Source: an uncultured Opitutia bacterium (GTDB lineage: Bacteria > Verrucomicrobiota > Verrucomicrobiia > Opitutales > Opitutaceae). From it: a stretch of DNA of 64,000 nt. Positions within the stretch are counted from its first letter, which is position 1, and every line of letters starts with the position of its first letter. The stretch covers positions 51,688 to 115,687 of the forward strand of contig CAIJZY010000055.1 of NCBI GenBank assembly GCA_903825285.1. Direction: 5' to 3'. This document shows, piece by piece, positions 1 through 9,782 of the stretch. The position numbers were made by a program, and so were the translations under genes. Below the pieces are notes generated by a model. That model was given only the letters and a program-made list of their open reading frames with translations, ran no database searches and was not told the DNA's origin.

Positions 1-1
1 C

Positions 2-1963
2 ACCGGCAAGGGCTGGAAATGCCTCGTGCAGCCGGGCGTCCGTCGCGACATGGTGCGCGCCAGCCTGCAGCTGTTCGCCCAGGAAAATTTCGACGCGCGC
101 GTGTGTCCGCCCGACTGGATGAACTCCGACTTCGACGACCGCGACTGGTCGGCGCCCAGCACGCAGAAACCGGGCGTGCTGCCGTGGCCCGGTTTCGCGC
201 CCCGGGGCATCCCGCGGATGTTCGAGGAGGCCTGGCGACCCGGCCGGGTGATCGGCCTCGGCGAGGGCGACTGCGGAGAGGCGTGGCGCGACTCGCGCAA
301 TCTCTACGTCCTGCGCCAGCTCGAGGATCACACCCACCAGTCCGCCGACCTGGACGCAGCGCACCTAGAGGTGCCCGCCGCCGGGCCGAACCGTTTCCGC
401 AGCTACCTGATCGATCTTGGCAAGCCCGTGGTCGGAAATTTCTCCCTGATCGTCTCGGGCGCCCAGGGCGGCGAGGTCGTCGACCTCGTGTACACCGAGG
501 TCATCGATCCGGCCAAGCTGAAGCCCGCGCTGCGTTTTCCCGACGGCAGCAGCGTCTCGTTCAGCAGCCGGCTGGTCTGCCGGACCGGGCGCACCTCGCA
601 CCAGTTCTACCACCCCTACGGTTTCCGCTACGCCATGCTGGTCGTCCGCGACTCGGCCGGCCCGCTCACCATTACCCCGACGCTGCGGCGCACCGGCTAC
701 CCGCTCGATCGGCTCGGCCGCTTCGAGAGCTCGGACCGCAAGCTCGAGCAGATCTGGGAGACCTGCGCCTGGTCCCAGCAGAACTGCATGCTCGATGCCT
801 ACGTGGACACGCCCTGGCGCGAGCAGGCGCAGTGGTGGGGCGATGCGCGCGTGCAGGCCTGGAACACCTTCCACCTGAGCGGCGACGCGCGCCTGTTCCG
901 GCGCGGCATCTACCAAATCGGCGGCCAGACCACCGGCGACGGCATCACCTACGGCCATGCCCCGACGATGGCGCACAACTGCGTGCTGCCTGACTTCACG
1001 CTGACCTGGATCATCACCCAGTGGGATTATTACTGGCAGACGGGTGACCTGCAGCCGTTCCGCGACCACCACGCCGTGGTCGAGCGCGCCCTGGACTACT
1101 TCCGCGCGCACACCGGCAAGCACGGGCTCGTACAGTACGATCCGCGCTACTGGCTGTTCCTCGACTGGACCGACCTGCCCCGCGACGGCGCGTCGAGCGT
1201 CTACAATTTCTGGCTGCTGATTGCGCTGGAGCGCCTCGCGGCGCTGCACCGGCTCGACCGCCAGCCGGCGCGCGCGGCCCGTTGCGAGCGCTGGGCGCGC
1301 CAGATCCGCACGCGATTGAAGGCGCTCGTCACGCCGAAGGGATTGATGAGCGATGGCTACGATGCAAACGGCCGCGTGCTCAAAAGCACCTCCGCGCACG
1401 CCCAGACGCTCGCGCTCATGACCGACCTGAAGCCGACTGCGGCAGCGGCGATGGAGCGCTACCTGCTCGATTACCTGAAGGATGAGTCCGGCCACAAGGC
1501 CCAGCCCAGCGCCTACTGGATCACCTATGTCTATGCCGTGCTCACGTCGCTGGGCCACGGAGCCGAGGTGGTGCGCCACCTGCGCCCCCGCTGGGAGCCC
1601 ATGATCGCCCAGGGATCGACGTTCGAGCTGTTCAAGGACCACCCGGCCTTCCCCATCAGTCACTCCCACGCCTGGTCCGCGCACCCGCTCTTCCACCTCA
1701 TGGCGATCATCGGCGGCATCCGCCAGACAGCGCCGGCGTGGAAGCGGATCCACTTTGCCCCGGTGTTCATCGGCGAGTCGGGCGGCGCGACCGTCCCCAC
1801 GCCGCAGGGCTCGATCACGAGCCGCTGGCGGCGAACAGCTCAAGGCTTCGAGGTCGAGCTGGCCCTGCCGCGCGGCGTCACGGCGGAGATTCACCTGCCG
1901 GGTCACAAGCCCGGCACCGTGAAGGGCCGCGGTCGCTGGACCGTGGCGGCGGCCACCCGCTGA
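2..1963 (+). CDS. Alpha-L-rhamnosidase-like glycoside hydrolase (GH78-type), 5' end missing
   Basis: The reading frame is open to the window edge, so the N-terminus is missing. About 650 residues remain, ending at TGA 1961-1963. The middle resembles the alpha/alpha barrel of GH78: a DTPWREQAQWWGDA segment (near base 805) keeps the Asp, Glu and Asp spacing of the family motif D-x-P-x-R-E-x-x-x-x-x-G-D that holds the catalytic acids. A small beta-sandwich follows at the C-terminus (from about base 1740). Expected role is hydrolysis of terminal rhamnose or a related sugar from plant or algal glycans. The exact substrate cannot be read from sequence, and export cannot be judged because the N-terminus is absent. 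Confidence 0.8.
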   Translation, partial: TGKGWKCLVQPGVRRDMVRASLQLFAQENFDARVCPPDWMNSDFDDRDWSAPSTQKPGVLPWPGFAPRGIPRMFEEAWRPGRVIGLGEGDCGEAWRDSRNLYVLRQLEDHTHQSADLDAAHLEVPAAGPNRFRSYLIDLGKPVVGNFSLIVSGAQGGEVVDLVYTEVIDPAKLKPALRFPDGSSVSFSSRLVCRTGRTSHQFYHPYGFRYAMLVVRDSAGPLTITPTLRRTGYPLDRLGRFESSDRKLEQIWETCAWSQQNCMLDAYVDTPWREQAQWWGDARVQAWNTFHLSGDARLFRRGIYQIGGQTTGDGITYGHAPTMAHNCVLPDFTLTWIITQWDYYWQTGDLQPFRDHHAVVERALDYFRAHTGKHGLVQYDPRYWLFLDWTDLPRDGASSVYNFWLLIALERLAALHRLDRQPARAARCERWARQIRTRLKALVTPKGLMSDGYDANGRVLKSTSAHAQTLALMTDLKPTAAAAMERYLLDYLKDESGHKAQPSAYWITYVYAVLTSLGHGAEVVRHLRPRWEPMIAQGSTFELFKDHPAFPISHSHAWSAHPLFHLMAIIGGIRQTAPAWKRIHFAPVFIGESGGATVPTPQGSITSRWRRTAQGFEVELALPRGVTAEIHLPGHKPGTVKGRGRWTVAAATR

Positions 1964-1975
1964 GCGCAGGTCGGG

Positions 1976-3112
1976 CTAGTAGCGGCGGGCGACCTTGGCG
2001 CCGGTCGTGTCCTTGAACACGATCGTCTTGGTCGCGGGATCCACGCTCTCAAACCGGACGCCCAGCGAGGAATCAACCACCTCGCCCACGCGGATCAGCC
2101 GGCCGTTGATGAAGGCGCGCGAAGGCGTGCCCTGAAACACGCCGCTGATCTTGGCATCGGCGACAAAAGTGCGGAAGGCCTGGCTCGCCTCGACCTCCGC
2201 CTCGACGGCTTCGGTCGTCACGGTCACACCCGGTGCCAGGTCGGTCGTCGCGGTCGTCGACAAGGCGGTGGACTTGGGGTGCTGGCGGACTGGTCGCGGC
2301 CGGACCGGCACGGGCTCTTCGGGAGCCGCTGGCTTGGTCGTCGCCGGTTCCGGCTCCGGCGCCAGGGTCCCCTCCTGCACCGGCTTGACAGCCACCGGGG
2401 GCGGCAGCGGCTTTTTCGGGCGGGGCGGAGGCTCCGTCTCTACAAACTTTGAGATCGCCAGGAAGATCATCATTGCGGCGACCGCCACGCCGCCGATGGC
2501 GACCAGGAGCAGGCGAACCAGCCTTTTCCGGCGAGCGGTGGCAATCTCGACCGCCGGGGGCGGACGGCGGACTGGCGGACGCGGGGCCGCCCCGGGCGGG
2601 CGGATCACTGTCGGCTCGGCGGGAGCCCCCGGGGGAAGCACCACCGGGAAAGGCGGAGGCACGGCCACGGCGGGAGCTTCCTCCACGGGCGCATCGGCCG
2701 AAGGCAGGGGCGGCGGGGCGGCCGCGGCCGGCTGGACGCCGGGGATCTTGATCTTGAGCTTGATCTTGCCCTCTTCGGGCGCCGGCGGTGGTGGCGGTGG
2801 CGGTTCCGACCCGGAGGCTGGAACGGGCTCGGCCGGTGCGGCCGCGGCGGCTTGGGCCGGCTCCGTATTCAACTTCGGCTTCAACCGGATGCGCTCGCTG
2901 GCCGGAGCCGGCGGCGGCGGAATGGGCTCGGGGGTAGGCTCTGGTGCAGGCGCCGCGGAAGCGCTTTCGCCCCCCAGTTTGGGCTTGAGTCGAAGCCGGC
3001 CGGCATCCGACTCCGCCGCCGGAGGCGCGGCCGGCGCAGCCGGCGGCGGCTCCGCGTCCGGCCGCTGGCGCGGCTTCAGACGCAATGATGGTGGCGGAGT
3101 CTCATCGCTCAT
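1976..3112 (-). CDS. Pro/Ala-rich single-pass membrane protein with repeated RLKPK motifs
   Basis: A 378-residue protein starting at ATG 3112; an in-frame ATG at 3175 exists, but the added 21 residues are not Pro-rich like the rest. Residues 1-195 are Pro/Ala-rich and carry four basic motifs: LRLKPRQ (about 10), LRLKPKLGG (40), IRLKPKLNT (75) and IKLKIKIPG (117). One membrane segment follows at about 198-221, then another Pro-rich linker, and a compact C-terminal beta-type domain (about 312-378: ISGVFQGTPSRAFINGRL, then VGEVVD). The C-terminal part resembles the small periplasmic domains of GspB/PilP-type secretion proteins, but this is by eye only. Function unknown. Confidence 0.7.
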   Translation of the reverse strand: MSDETPPPSLRLKPRQRPDAEPPPAAPAAPPAAESDAGRLRLKPKLGGESASAAPAPEPTPEPIPPPPAPASERIRLKPKLNTEPAQAAAAAPAEPVPASGSEPPPPPPPAPEEGKIKLKIKIPGVQPAAAAPPPLPSADAPVEEAPAVAVPPPFPVVLPPGAPAEPTVIRPPGAAPRPPVRRPPPAVEIATARRKRLVRLLLVAIGGVAVAAMMIFLAISKFVETEPPPRPKKPLPPPVAVKPVQEGTLAPEPEPATTKPAAPEEPVPVRPRPVRQHPKSTALSTTATTDLAPGVTVTTEAVEAEVEASQAFRTFVADAKISGVFQGTPSRAFINGRLIRVGEVVDSSLGVRFESVDPATKTIVFKDTTGAKVARRY

Positions 3113-3218
3113 GGGATGTAAATGGATAGGAATTTTGCGTTCGGCGCGAAACCAAAAAGATTCTCTCGCGGTCAACTACCCCCATGGTAACTTTTAACCC
3201 ATCCGAGTTTATTCATCT

Positions 3219-3494
3219 ATGAAACGCCTGCTTCCCCTTGGCCTGCTCCCTTTTCTCCTGTTGTCCGCCGGTTGCTGGCATGTCTGGCCCCATTGGTTTG
3301 GTTCACATGGCGACAAAAAGCCAAAGGAAACCACCGCAATCGCCTCCGACGTCGAGGAAAGCTTCCGCCAGCGTTTCGTGGAGAAGCGCACCGCCGAGCT
3401 CGTGACCCAGGGCCTGCGCGCCGATGTCGCCCGGCAGCAGGCGCTTGACGAGTTCCACGCGCGCTACACCTACATCCGCGCGACCGGGAAATGA
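3219..3494 (+). CDS. Small predicted lipoprotein, function unknown
   Basis: A 91-residue protein with a basic start, a hydrophobic stretch and a lipobox-like LSAGC, giving Cys19 as the probable lipidated residue. The rest is charged and helical (about residues 45-85). It diverges from the RLKPK-repeat gene and overlaps the rarD start by four bases (ATGA), so it is probably co-transcribed with it. The start lies directly behind the sequence TTCATCT, with no purine-rich ribosome-binding site. No family recognised. Confidence 0.7.
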   Translation: MKRLLPLGLLPFLLLSAGCWHVWPHWFGSHGDKKPKETTAIASDVEESFRQRFVEKRTAELVTQGLRADVARQQALDEFHARYTYIRATGK

Positions 3495-4393
3495 GCGGGG
3501 ACGCTCACCGCGCCGCCGGGCGCGGGGCGCTCGCGGCCGCGGCCTGCTACACCGCCTGGGGCCTGTTTCCGATCTACTGGAAGCAGCTCGCTGACGTCGA
3601 CGCCACCGAGCTCATCGCCCACCGGCATCTCTGGTCGCTGCTCTTCGTGCTGGGGCTCATGGCCGCGGGGCCGGGCCTGAAGGAGCTGGGCGCCGCCCTG
3701 CGGACCCGCCGCGCGCTGCAGTGGCATGCGCTCAGCGGGGTGCTGCTCACGCTCAACTGGCTCGTCTATGTCTGGGGCGTGAACCACGGCCGGGTGCTTG
3801 AGACCAGCCTGGGGTATTTCCTGGTTCCGCTGGTCAACGTCGCCCTCGGCCGCCTGGTGCTGCACGAGCACCTGCGGCGCCTGCAATGGCTCGCGATCGC
3901 CTTCGCCGTTGTCGGGGTCTCGCTCCTGCTCCTCGGCGTCGGCCGGCTGCCATGGATCGCCCTCACGCTGGCCGCGACCTTCGGGGCCTACGGCCTGCTG
4001 CGGAAGCAGTCATCGCTCGGCCCGCTGACCGGCCTCGGGCTGGAAACCCTGCTGCTCTTCCCCTTCGCGCTCGGCTTCATCGCCTGGCAGCAGTTCACCG
4101 GCGTGGGCGCACTCGGCCGGGTCGGCACCCTGGAGCATGTCATGATCGTGGGCGCCGGCGTGGTGACCGCGATCCCGCTGCTGCTGTTTGCCTACGGGGC
4201 GCGCCGGATCCGGCTCTCCACCCTCGGCCTGCTGCAGTACATCGCCCCGACCGTGCAGTTCGCCCTCGGCGTCTGGTGCTACCACGAGCCGTTCTCGCGC
4301 GAGCGCGCGGCGGCCTTCGCCTTCATCTGGTGCGGCCTCGCCCTCTACACGACCGACAACCTGCTGGCCCAGCGGCGGCTCAGTCGTGCCTGA
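3491..4393 (+). CDS. rarD: RarD-type EamA transporter
   Basis: A 300-residue hydrophobic protein with about ten membrane segments forming two EamA repeats. The N-terminal segment AACYTAWGLFPIYWKQL and the later LLQYIAPTVQFALGV are typical of the RarD branch of the drug/metabolite transporter superfamily. Members are called chloramphenicol-sensitivity proteins, but their real substrate is generally unknown. It starts inside the stop of the small lipoprotein gene (ATGA) and ends with a 14-base tail-to-tail overlap with the FKBP gene. Confidence 0.85.
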   Translation: MSGDAHRAAGRGALAAAACYTAWGLFPIYWKQLADVDATELIAHRHLWSLLFVLGLMAAGPGLKELGAALRTRRALQWHALSGVLLTLNWLVYVWGVNHGRVLETSLGYFLVPLVNVALGRLVLHEHLRRLQWLAIAFAVVGVSLLLLGVGRLPWIALTLAATFGAYGLLRKQSSLGPLTGLGLETLLLFPFALGFIAWQQFTGVGALGRVGTLEHVMIVGAGVVTAIPLLLFAYGARRIRLSTLGLLQYIAPTVQFALGVWCYHEPFSRERAAAFAFIWCGLALYTTDNLLAQRRLSRA

Positions 4394-4850
4394 TCTCCAG
4401 CAGCTCGATCACGAACACCAGGGTGGCGTTGCGCGGGACCCGCGGCGGCGAGCCGCGCGTGCCGTAGGCTAGCTCGGGCGGAATGATGATCAGCCGGCGC
4501 TCGCCGCGCTTCATCTGCTGGACCGCATAGTCCCAGCCCTGGATCACGAGGTCGCGGCCCACGCGGAAGACAAACGGCCGCGCCGGATCCACGGACTGGT
4601 CGAACGTCGTGCCGTCCAGCAGCCGGCCGGTGTAGATCAGGGCCACGAGCTCGCCCGGGGCCGGCACCGGCCCCCGGCCCTCGCGCAGGATCACGTAGCG
4701 GACGCCCATGTCCGTCTTGGTGGCGTTCGGCCAGTTCTGCTCGACGAACTCGAGGTCCTCGGGCGGAAGTTTTTCCCGCTGCGCCTGGAGAAGCGGAACA
4801 GGCAGCAGGACGAGCAGCAACAGGCCAAGGCGGCGGGCAAATGAGGGCAT
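4380..4850 (-). CDS. FKBP-type peptidyl-prolyl cis-trans isomerase, exported
   Basis: A 156-residue protein from ATG 4850. This start gives a clean signal peptide (RRLGLLLLVLLPVPLLQAQ); the 40 residues upstream in the same frame are not signal-like and overlap the neighbouring UDG gene. The FKBP fold is clear: GELVALIYTGRLLDGTTFD, VIQGWDYAV, PPELAYG and the closing NATLVFVIELLEI. It should speed proline isomerisation of proteins in the periplasm. It begins 23 bases after the UDG-family gene, so the two probably form an operon. Confidence 0.9.
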   Translation of the reverse strand: MPSFARRLGLLLLVLLPVPLLQAQREKLPPEDLEFVEQNWPNATKTDMGVRYVILREGRGPVPAPGELVALIYTGRLLDGTTFDQSVDPARPFVFRVGRDLVIQGWDYAVQQMKRGERRLIIIPPELAYGTRGSPPRVPRNATLVFVIELLEIRHD

Positions 4851-4873
4851 GCAGCAGGCTGATTTAGCGCAGA

Positions 4874-5494
4874 TCAGGCAAATGACACGAATTTTTTCAT
4901 CGCCGGATGCGCCGCGGCCAGCCCCAGCGCCCGGCCCAGCAGCGTCTTCCCCGGCTCCATCCGGTGCCACGGCGAGGCGCCCGAGGGATGCGGCAGCGGA
5001 ATGCAGTCAACCGCGTGGCCGCGGTAATCAACGCGGAAGGTATGCCCGATGGTCTCGGCCAGCGGGCGCTCGCCCAGGAACTGGGTGATGGCCAGCTTGC
5101 CCACCGGCAGCACCAGTTCCGGGTGGAGCAGCTCGAACTCGCGCTCAAGCCAGGCGGAGCAGTTCGCGATCTCCTCGGGCGCCGGCACGCGGTCGCCGCC
5201 CTCGGGACGCTTGCCGGGAAAGCAGCGGCACACCGCCGCGAAGTAAATCCGGTCGCGAACCTCGTCCTCGGTCCAGCCGGTTGCCCCGGCGAACCACTTG
5301 AAGAGCGTCTTGCCCGCGGTCCACGCGAAGGGCCGGCCCAGCTTCGGCTCCTTGTCGCCCGGCGCCTGGCCGACGAGCACCACGCGGCTGGCGGCCGGCC
5401 GGCCGACGACCACGGGCCGGTGCATGCGCGGACAGCGCGTGCAGGCCCGCAGCCGGGTTAGGTGCTTCTCGACGGCGGCAACCGGGACGGTCAT
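4874..5494 (-). CDS. Uracil-DNA glycosylase family protein (type 4/5-like, Fe-S)
   Basis: A 206-residue protein. Four Cys placed as in the iron-sulfur UDGs are present: C18 and C21 (CTRC), C89/C91 (CRC) and C112. Motif A reads GQAPGDKE, followed by LGRPFAWTAGKTLF, and motif B reads HPSGASPW, as in family 4. The usual Glu of GExPG is Gln here, which may mark a subfamily with different base preference. Expected role is removal of uracil or another damaged base from DNA. It lies upstream of the FKBP gene on the same strand. Confidence 0.8.
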   Translation of the reverse strand: MTVPVAAVEKHLTRLRACTRCPRMHRPVVVGRPAASRVVLVGQAPGDKEPKLGRPFAWTAGKTLFKWFAGATGWTEDEVRDRIYFAAVCRCFPGKRPEGGDRVPAPEEIANCSAWLEREFELLHPELVLPVGKLAITQFLGERPLAETIGHTFRVDYRGHAVDCIPLPHPSGASPWHRMEPGKTLLGRALGLAAAHPAMKKFVSFA

Positions 5495-5563
5495 GGGCGC
5501 CGATGCTGGGGCGGCGCGCCGTGGGTTGAAAGTGGAAAGCGGGCTGAGGCCGGCCGGACCCGC

Positions 5564-6799
<1,236 letters not shown>

Positions 6800-6837
6800 A
6801 ATACGGGGCCGCGGTACCGCGGCGGAAGGAAAGTCAG

Positions 6838-6876
6838 AAAAGAAAAAGGGACGAAGCTCCAAAGGAGCTCCGTCCC
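6838..6876 (-). terminator. Rho-independent terminator of the RRM-protein gene
   Basis: Arms GGGACG (6848-6853) / CGTCCC (6871-6876) and GCTCC (6856-6860) / GGAGC (6864-6868) form a stem with a 2-nt internal mismatch and an AAA loop on the plus strand. Read on the minus strand it is followed by a T-rich run (6847 down to 6838). It sits 28-30 bases after the RRM stop and before helicase start 6799, so the two genes are probably separate units. Confidence 0.8.
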
Positions 6877-6904
6877 TCGAAATTCAGTTCGCTAGAACCG
6901 AGGC

Positions 6905-7282
6905 TTAGTAGCGGCGCTCGCCACGATCGCGGTCGCCACCACGGCCACCACCACCGAAGCCACGGCCACCGCCGCCGCCACCGCCGCCGCCGAAGCCACG
7001 GCCACCGCCGAAGCCGCCGCCGGGGCGCTCTTCCTTGGGACGGGCCTCATTGACCGTCAGCTGACGGCCGCCGAGATCGGTGCCGTTCATCTTCTCGGTC
7101 GCGGCCTTGGCCTCTTCAGCCGTGCCCATGGTGACGAACGCGAAGCCGCGCGGGCGGCCGGTCATCTTGTCCATGGCGACGTAAAGGTCGGTCACGGTGC
7201 CGAACTGGCCGAAAGCGGCGCGAAGCTCGTCCTCGGTGGTCTTAAACGACAGGTTACCGACGTATAGTTTGGAATTACTCAT
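6905..7282 (-). CDS. Glycine-rich RNA-binding protein with one RRM
   Basis: A 125-residue protein: one RRM (residues 1-80) with RNP2 KLYVGNLSF and RNP1 RGFAFVTM, then a Gly/Arg/Phe-rich tail with GGGRGFGGG repeats. This is the layout of cyanobacterial Rbp and plant glycine-rich RNA-binding proteins, small RNA chaperones often induced by cold. A 200-base leader without a gene lies upstream, and a good terminator lies downstream, so it appears to be a single-gene unit. Confidence 0.92.
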   Translation of the reverse strand: MSNSKLYVGNLSFKTTEDELRAAFGQFGTVTDLYVAMDKMTGRPRGFAFVTMGTAEEAKAATEKMNGTDLGGRQLTVNEARPKEERPGGGFGGGRGFGGGGGGGGGRGFGGGGRGGDRDRGERRY

Positions 7283-7484
7283 GTGATGTCTCGAAGATCC
7301 TACCGTCCGCTGCCAGTTCCGTTCCCACCGTGGGTTTCGAAATCATCACTTAAGCCAAACGCTCAGCCAACGACTCACCAGATGCTGTCATCTAACGTTT
7401 TCTCTATCGATCAGCTGCTTAAGTCACGGATCGTCGGGGGGATTGCAAGGTAATTCGCGACCCTGCCCTTCACCCACCAACGGG
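7283..7484 (-). other. Long non-coding leader upstream of the RRM gene
   Basis: About 200 bases with no plausible gene between the thioesterase stop and the RRM start. It is richer in A/T than its surroundings and, read on the minus strand, contains two similar CTTAAG-containing words about 70 bases apart (near 7352 and 7420). Length and position fit the long 5' leader of cold-inducible RNA-chaperone genes. No promoter could be placed with certainty. Confidence 0.35.
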
Positions 7485-7898
7485 TTAGATCGAATATTTC
7501 GCGCGGATCTCCTCCGGGAGCGGCGTGGCGCGGCCGGATTGGAGGGTCACCAGGGTGTAGTCGCAGTGGCCGTCGCACACGCGCTTGCCGGTCGGCAGCT
7601 TCTCGATTTCAAACGCCACGCGGCAGCCCGTCTCGGAAAAACTCTCGATCCAGGTCCGGACCGTCATCCGGTCGCCCCACCCGAGCGGCCGCTTGAAGTG
7701 GATGGTGGCGGAGGTCATGAACCACCCGAGGCCCAGCGCCGCGAAGGCCTGCATCGACATCCCATAGCAGCGGTCCATCTGGTCGAACCGCGCCGCCAGC
7801 ACGTAGTCGAGGTAGCGCGTGGAATGCACGTGCTGGTAGAGGTCGATGTCGTCCGGCCGCACCGCGAGCTCGGTCTCGAACTTGGAATAGACGTTCAT
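7485..7898 (-). CDS. Acyl-CoA thioesterase, 4HBT/YbgC-like hotdog protein
   Basis: A 137-residue single hotdog domain. The start carries the 4HBT signature D-x-D-x-x-x-H-x-x-S-T-R-Y-L-D-Y (DIDLYQHVHSTRYLDY), with the catalytic Asp region at about residues 17-19, and the central helix follows. Such proteins hydrolyse short or hydroxylated acyl-CoA thioesters in the cytoplasm. It lies 19 bases downstream of the S4-domain gene on the same strand and may be co-transcribed with it. Confidence 0.82.
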   Translation of the reverse strand: MNVYSKFETELAVRPDDIDLYQHVHSTRYLDYVLAARFDQMDRCYGMSMQAFAALGLGWFMTSATIHFKRPLGWGDRMTVRTWIESFSETGCRVAFEIEKLPTGKRVCDGHCDYTLVTLQSGRATPLPEEIRAKYSI

Positions 7899-7917
7899 GA
7901 GTGGAGCCGGCGTGGAT

Positions 7918-8286
7918 TCAGCCGAAGACCCGGTCGATCTCGCGCCGCTCGCGCTTGGTCGGACGCCCGCTGCCCTGGGCGCGGGCCAGCACGTGCTGCA
8001 GCCGCTGCTCCCGGGCCTTGGCGAACTCCTCCGGCGGCGTCAGGTCGGTGCAGTAGTCGGGCACCAGCTTGGCGCCCACGCGCGACCGGGGCGCCGCCAC
8101 CACGCGCAGCGTGCGCCGGATCAGGCCCTGCCGCACCGTGACGATTTCCCCGGGATGGACCTCGCGCGCGGGCTTGGCGGGCCGTTCATTCACCTCGACC
8201 GCGCCAGCCTGGATTGCTGCCACCGCCTGCGCGCGGGTGGGAAAGAGCCGCACGGCCCACAGCCATTTGTCGAGCCGCGCCGTCAC
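7918..8286 (-). CDS. hslR: S4-domain RNA-binding protein, Hsp15-like
   Basis: A 122-residue protein with an N-terminal S4 domain (RLDKWLWAVRLFPTRAQA, GAVEVNERPAKPAREVHPG) and a basic tail ending in RPTKRERREIDRVFG, typical of Hsp15. In E. coli Hsp15 binds stalled 50S subunits that carry nascent chain-tRNA and helps to recycle them. It starts only ten bases past the DUF4412 gene stop on the same strand. Confidence 0.85.
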   Translation of the reverse strand: MTARLDKWLWAVRLFPTRAQAVAAIQAGAVEVNERPAKPAREVHPGEIVTVRQGLIRRTLRVVAAPRSRVGAKLVPDYCTDLTPPEEFAKAREQRLQHVLARAQGSGRPTKRERREIDRVFG

Positions 8287-8295
8287 GCGGGTGGG

Positions 8296-9030
8296 TCAGC
8301 GCCGCTTGAGGGGATTGAACATGTCCCCCAAGTCCGGCATCTTGAACTCAGTGTAGCCGTCGGTGGAGAACAGCGAGTCCGGGAGCGGCCCCTTCTCGAT
8401 CTTCTTCACCTCGAGCCGGGTGGTCTCGGCGCCCTTGGCGTCATGGCCGACGACGCGCAGCGGGAAGAAATTGCCGTCGCGCGCGATCTTCTCCCATTCC
8501 GGGGACGGCGCGCCGCGCCCGCCCATCGGGCCCTGCGCCTGGGGAAACATGAACGTGCCCAGGCCCTTCGCGAGCCACAGCTCGTAGCTCTCGCCCTTGG
8601 CGCCGGTGTACTTGTACTCGGTCGCCAGGTAGCCGGCGATCATCTCGGTCCGGCCCGTGGCCACAGGCGCCGCGCCCGCATGCTCGGCCGCGGCCTGGCC
8701 GGCCGCCGCTTCCATCGGCTGGGCCAGCGGATGACGCATGAAGTTCTTCTGCCCGTTGTGCTCCATGAGCATGATCATCTCCTTGTGCGAAAAATCGATG
8801 ATCACCGCGGCGGCGCCACCGCGGTGGGACGAATCCTGGGGCATGTCGTAGCGCATCCGGCCTTCCTTGATGGCGTAATCGATCGTCATCGGCTCCTTCT
8901 TCTTCGAGGAGGAAACCTCCATGTGCACGCGGCCTTCGAAGACCTCGGCGGCGGACAGGGCGGTGAACGTGAGCAGGGAAAACGCGGTCAGCAGGAGACC
9001 ACGGCAGCGGGGGAAGGCGGACAGGTTCAT
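8296..9030 (-). CDS. Secreted DUF4412-domain protein
   Basis: A 244-residue protein from ATG 9030, chosen because it gives a signal peptide (RGLLLTAFSLLTFTALSAAE) while the upstream in-frame residues do not. The body has the pattern of DUF4412: a beta-rich start (VFEGRVHMEVSS), a MRYDMPQD segment, and a region describing conversion of a marker value (ATEYKYTGAKGESYELW). Members are exported proteins of unknown function. It lies at the head of a run with hslR and the thioesterase. The start sits four bases behind TTATCT. Confidence 0.78.
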   Translation of the reverse strand: MNLSAFPRCRGLLLTAFSLLTFTALSAAEVFEGRVHMEVSSSKKKEPMTIDYAIKEGRMRYDMPQDSSHRGGAAAVIIDFSHKEMIMLMEHNGQKNFMRHPLAQPMEAAAGQAAAEHAGAAPVATGRTEMIAGYLATEYKYTGAKGESYELWLAKGLGTFMFPQAQGPMGGRGAPSPEWEKIARDGNFFPLRVVGHDAKGAETTRLEVKKIEKGPLPDSLFSTDGYTEFKMPDLGDMFNPLKRR

Positions 9031-9124
9031 GGGGAGATAAGTCGAGGTCGGCCACACCGGCCGACGGGCGCAGATCTCAAGGATCCCGACCGGGAACCGC
9101 AAGACTCTCCCGCGGGACGCCCAT

Positions 9125-9152
9125 AAAAAACGCGCGTCCGGCCGGACGCGCG
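9125..9152 (-). terminator. Rho-independent terminator of the DUF3016 gene
   Basis: A perfect 22-base palindrome (9131-9152, arms CGCGCGTCCG / CGGACGCGCG) followed on the minus strand by TTTTTT (9130 down to 9125). It lies 36 bases past the DUF3016 stop and ends that unit before the DUF4412 gene. Confidence 0.9.
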
Positions 9153-9187
9153 CGCGTGGGTTTCAGCCGGCGTGGTGTCGAGCCGGG

Positions 9188-9709
9188 CTATTTCGCCCGC
9201 GGGAAGTCGGCCCGCAGCCAGTCATCGAGCAACGCTTTCTCGAAGCGCAGCGAATCGGAGCGGTCGATGTTGATCTTCGAGAGGAAAGCCAGGTCCCGCA
9301 GCTGCCGCTTGCCCTCCTTCAGCACCTTGCCGTTGGCGCCGGTGAGCTTGAACTCCAGGTCAACCTTCGGCGGGTAGACGTCCTTCACCACGCGGACATC
9401 CGTCATCTCCGCCCCGCGCCAAGGCTCAAAATCGCCGGCAAGGTCCACATCGGTGACCGTGACGGTGAGCTTCTGCCCCTCCGCAACGTAGTACTTGGAG
9501 CGCAAGACGAGGTAATCCTTCAGCTGCTCGAGAATGGCGTCGCGGCCCTTGTCCGTGCCAAAGGAGCTGTCGCGCACGTCGGCGTACGTGTCCGGATGGG
9601 CGAAGACGACTTCCGTGCGTTCCGTGGGCTGGGCGGTCTCGGCGGCCCAACCCGAGAGGCTCGCGACCAGCGTGGCGAGCGAGCAAATCCAGCGGCGGGA
9701 GGTGTTCAT
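9188..9709 (-). CDS. Secreted DUF3016-domain protein
   Basis: A 173-residue protein from ATG 9709, giving a signal peptide (RRWICSLATLVASLSGWAAE). The body has the DUF3016 pattern: VVFAHPDTYADVRDSSFG near the start, a helix LEQLKDYLVLRSKYYV, and VTDVDLAGDFEPW before the beta-rich end. Function of the family is unknown. Upstream residues in the same frame are Arg/Pro-rich and look non-coding. The start codon directly follows CTCTATCT without a purine-rich ribosome-binding site. Confidence 0.8.
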   Translation of the reverse strand: MNTSRRWICSLATLVASLSGWAAETAQPTERTEVVFAHPDTYADVRDSSFGTDKGRDAILEQLKDYLVLRSKYYVAEGQKLTVTVTDVDLAGDFEPWRGAEMTDVRVVKDVYPPKVDLEFKLTGANGKVLKEGKRQLRDLAFLSKINIDRSDSLRFEKALLDDWLRADFPRAK

Positions 9710-9782
9710 AGATAGAGCGTGTGACCCATCATCCTGGCCAATGGTTCCGGGGCGAGCCAACTCGCACCACCCCGGGGTCCGC

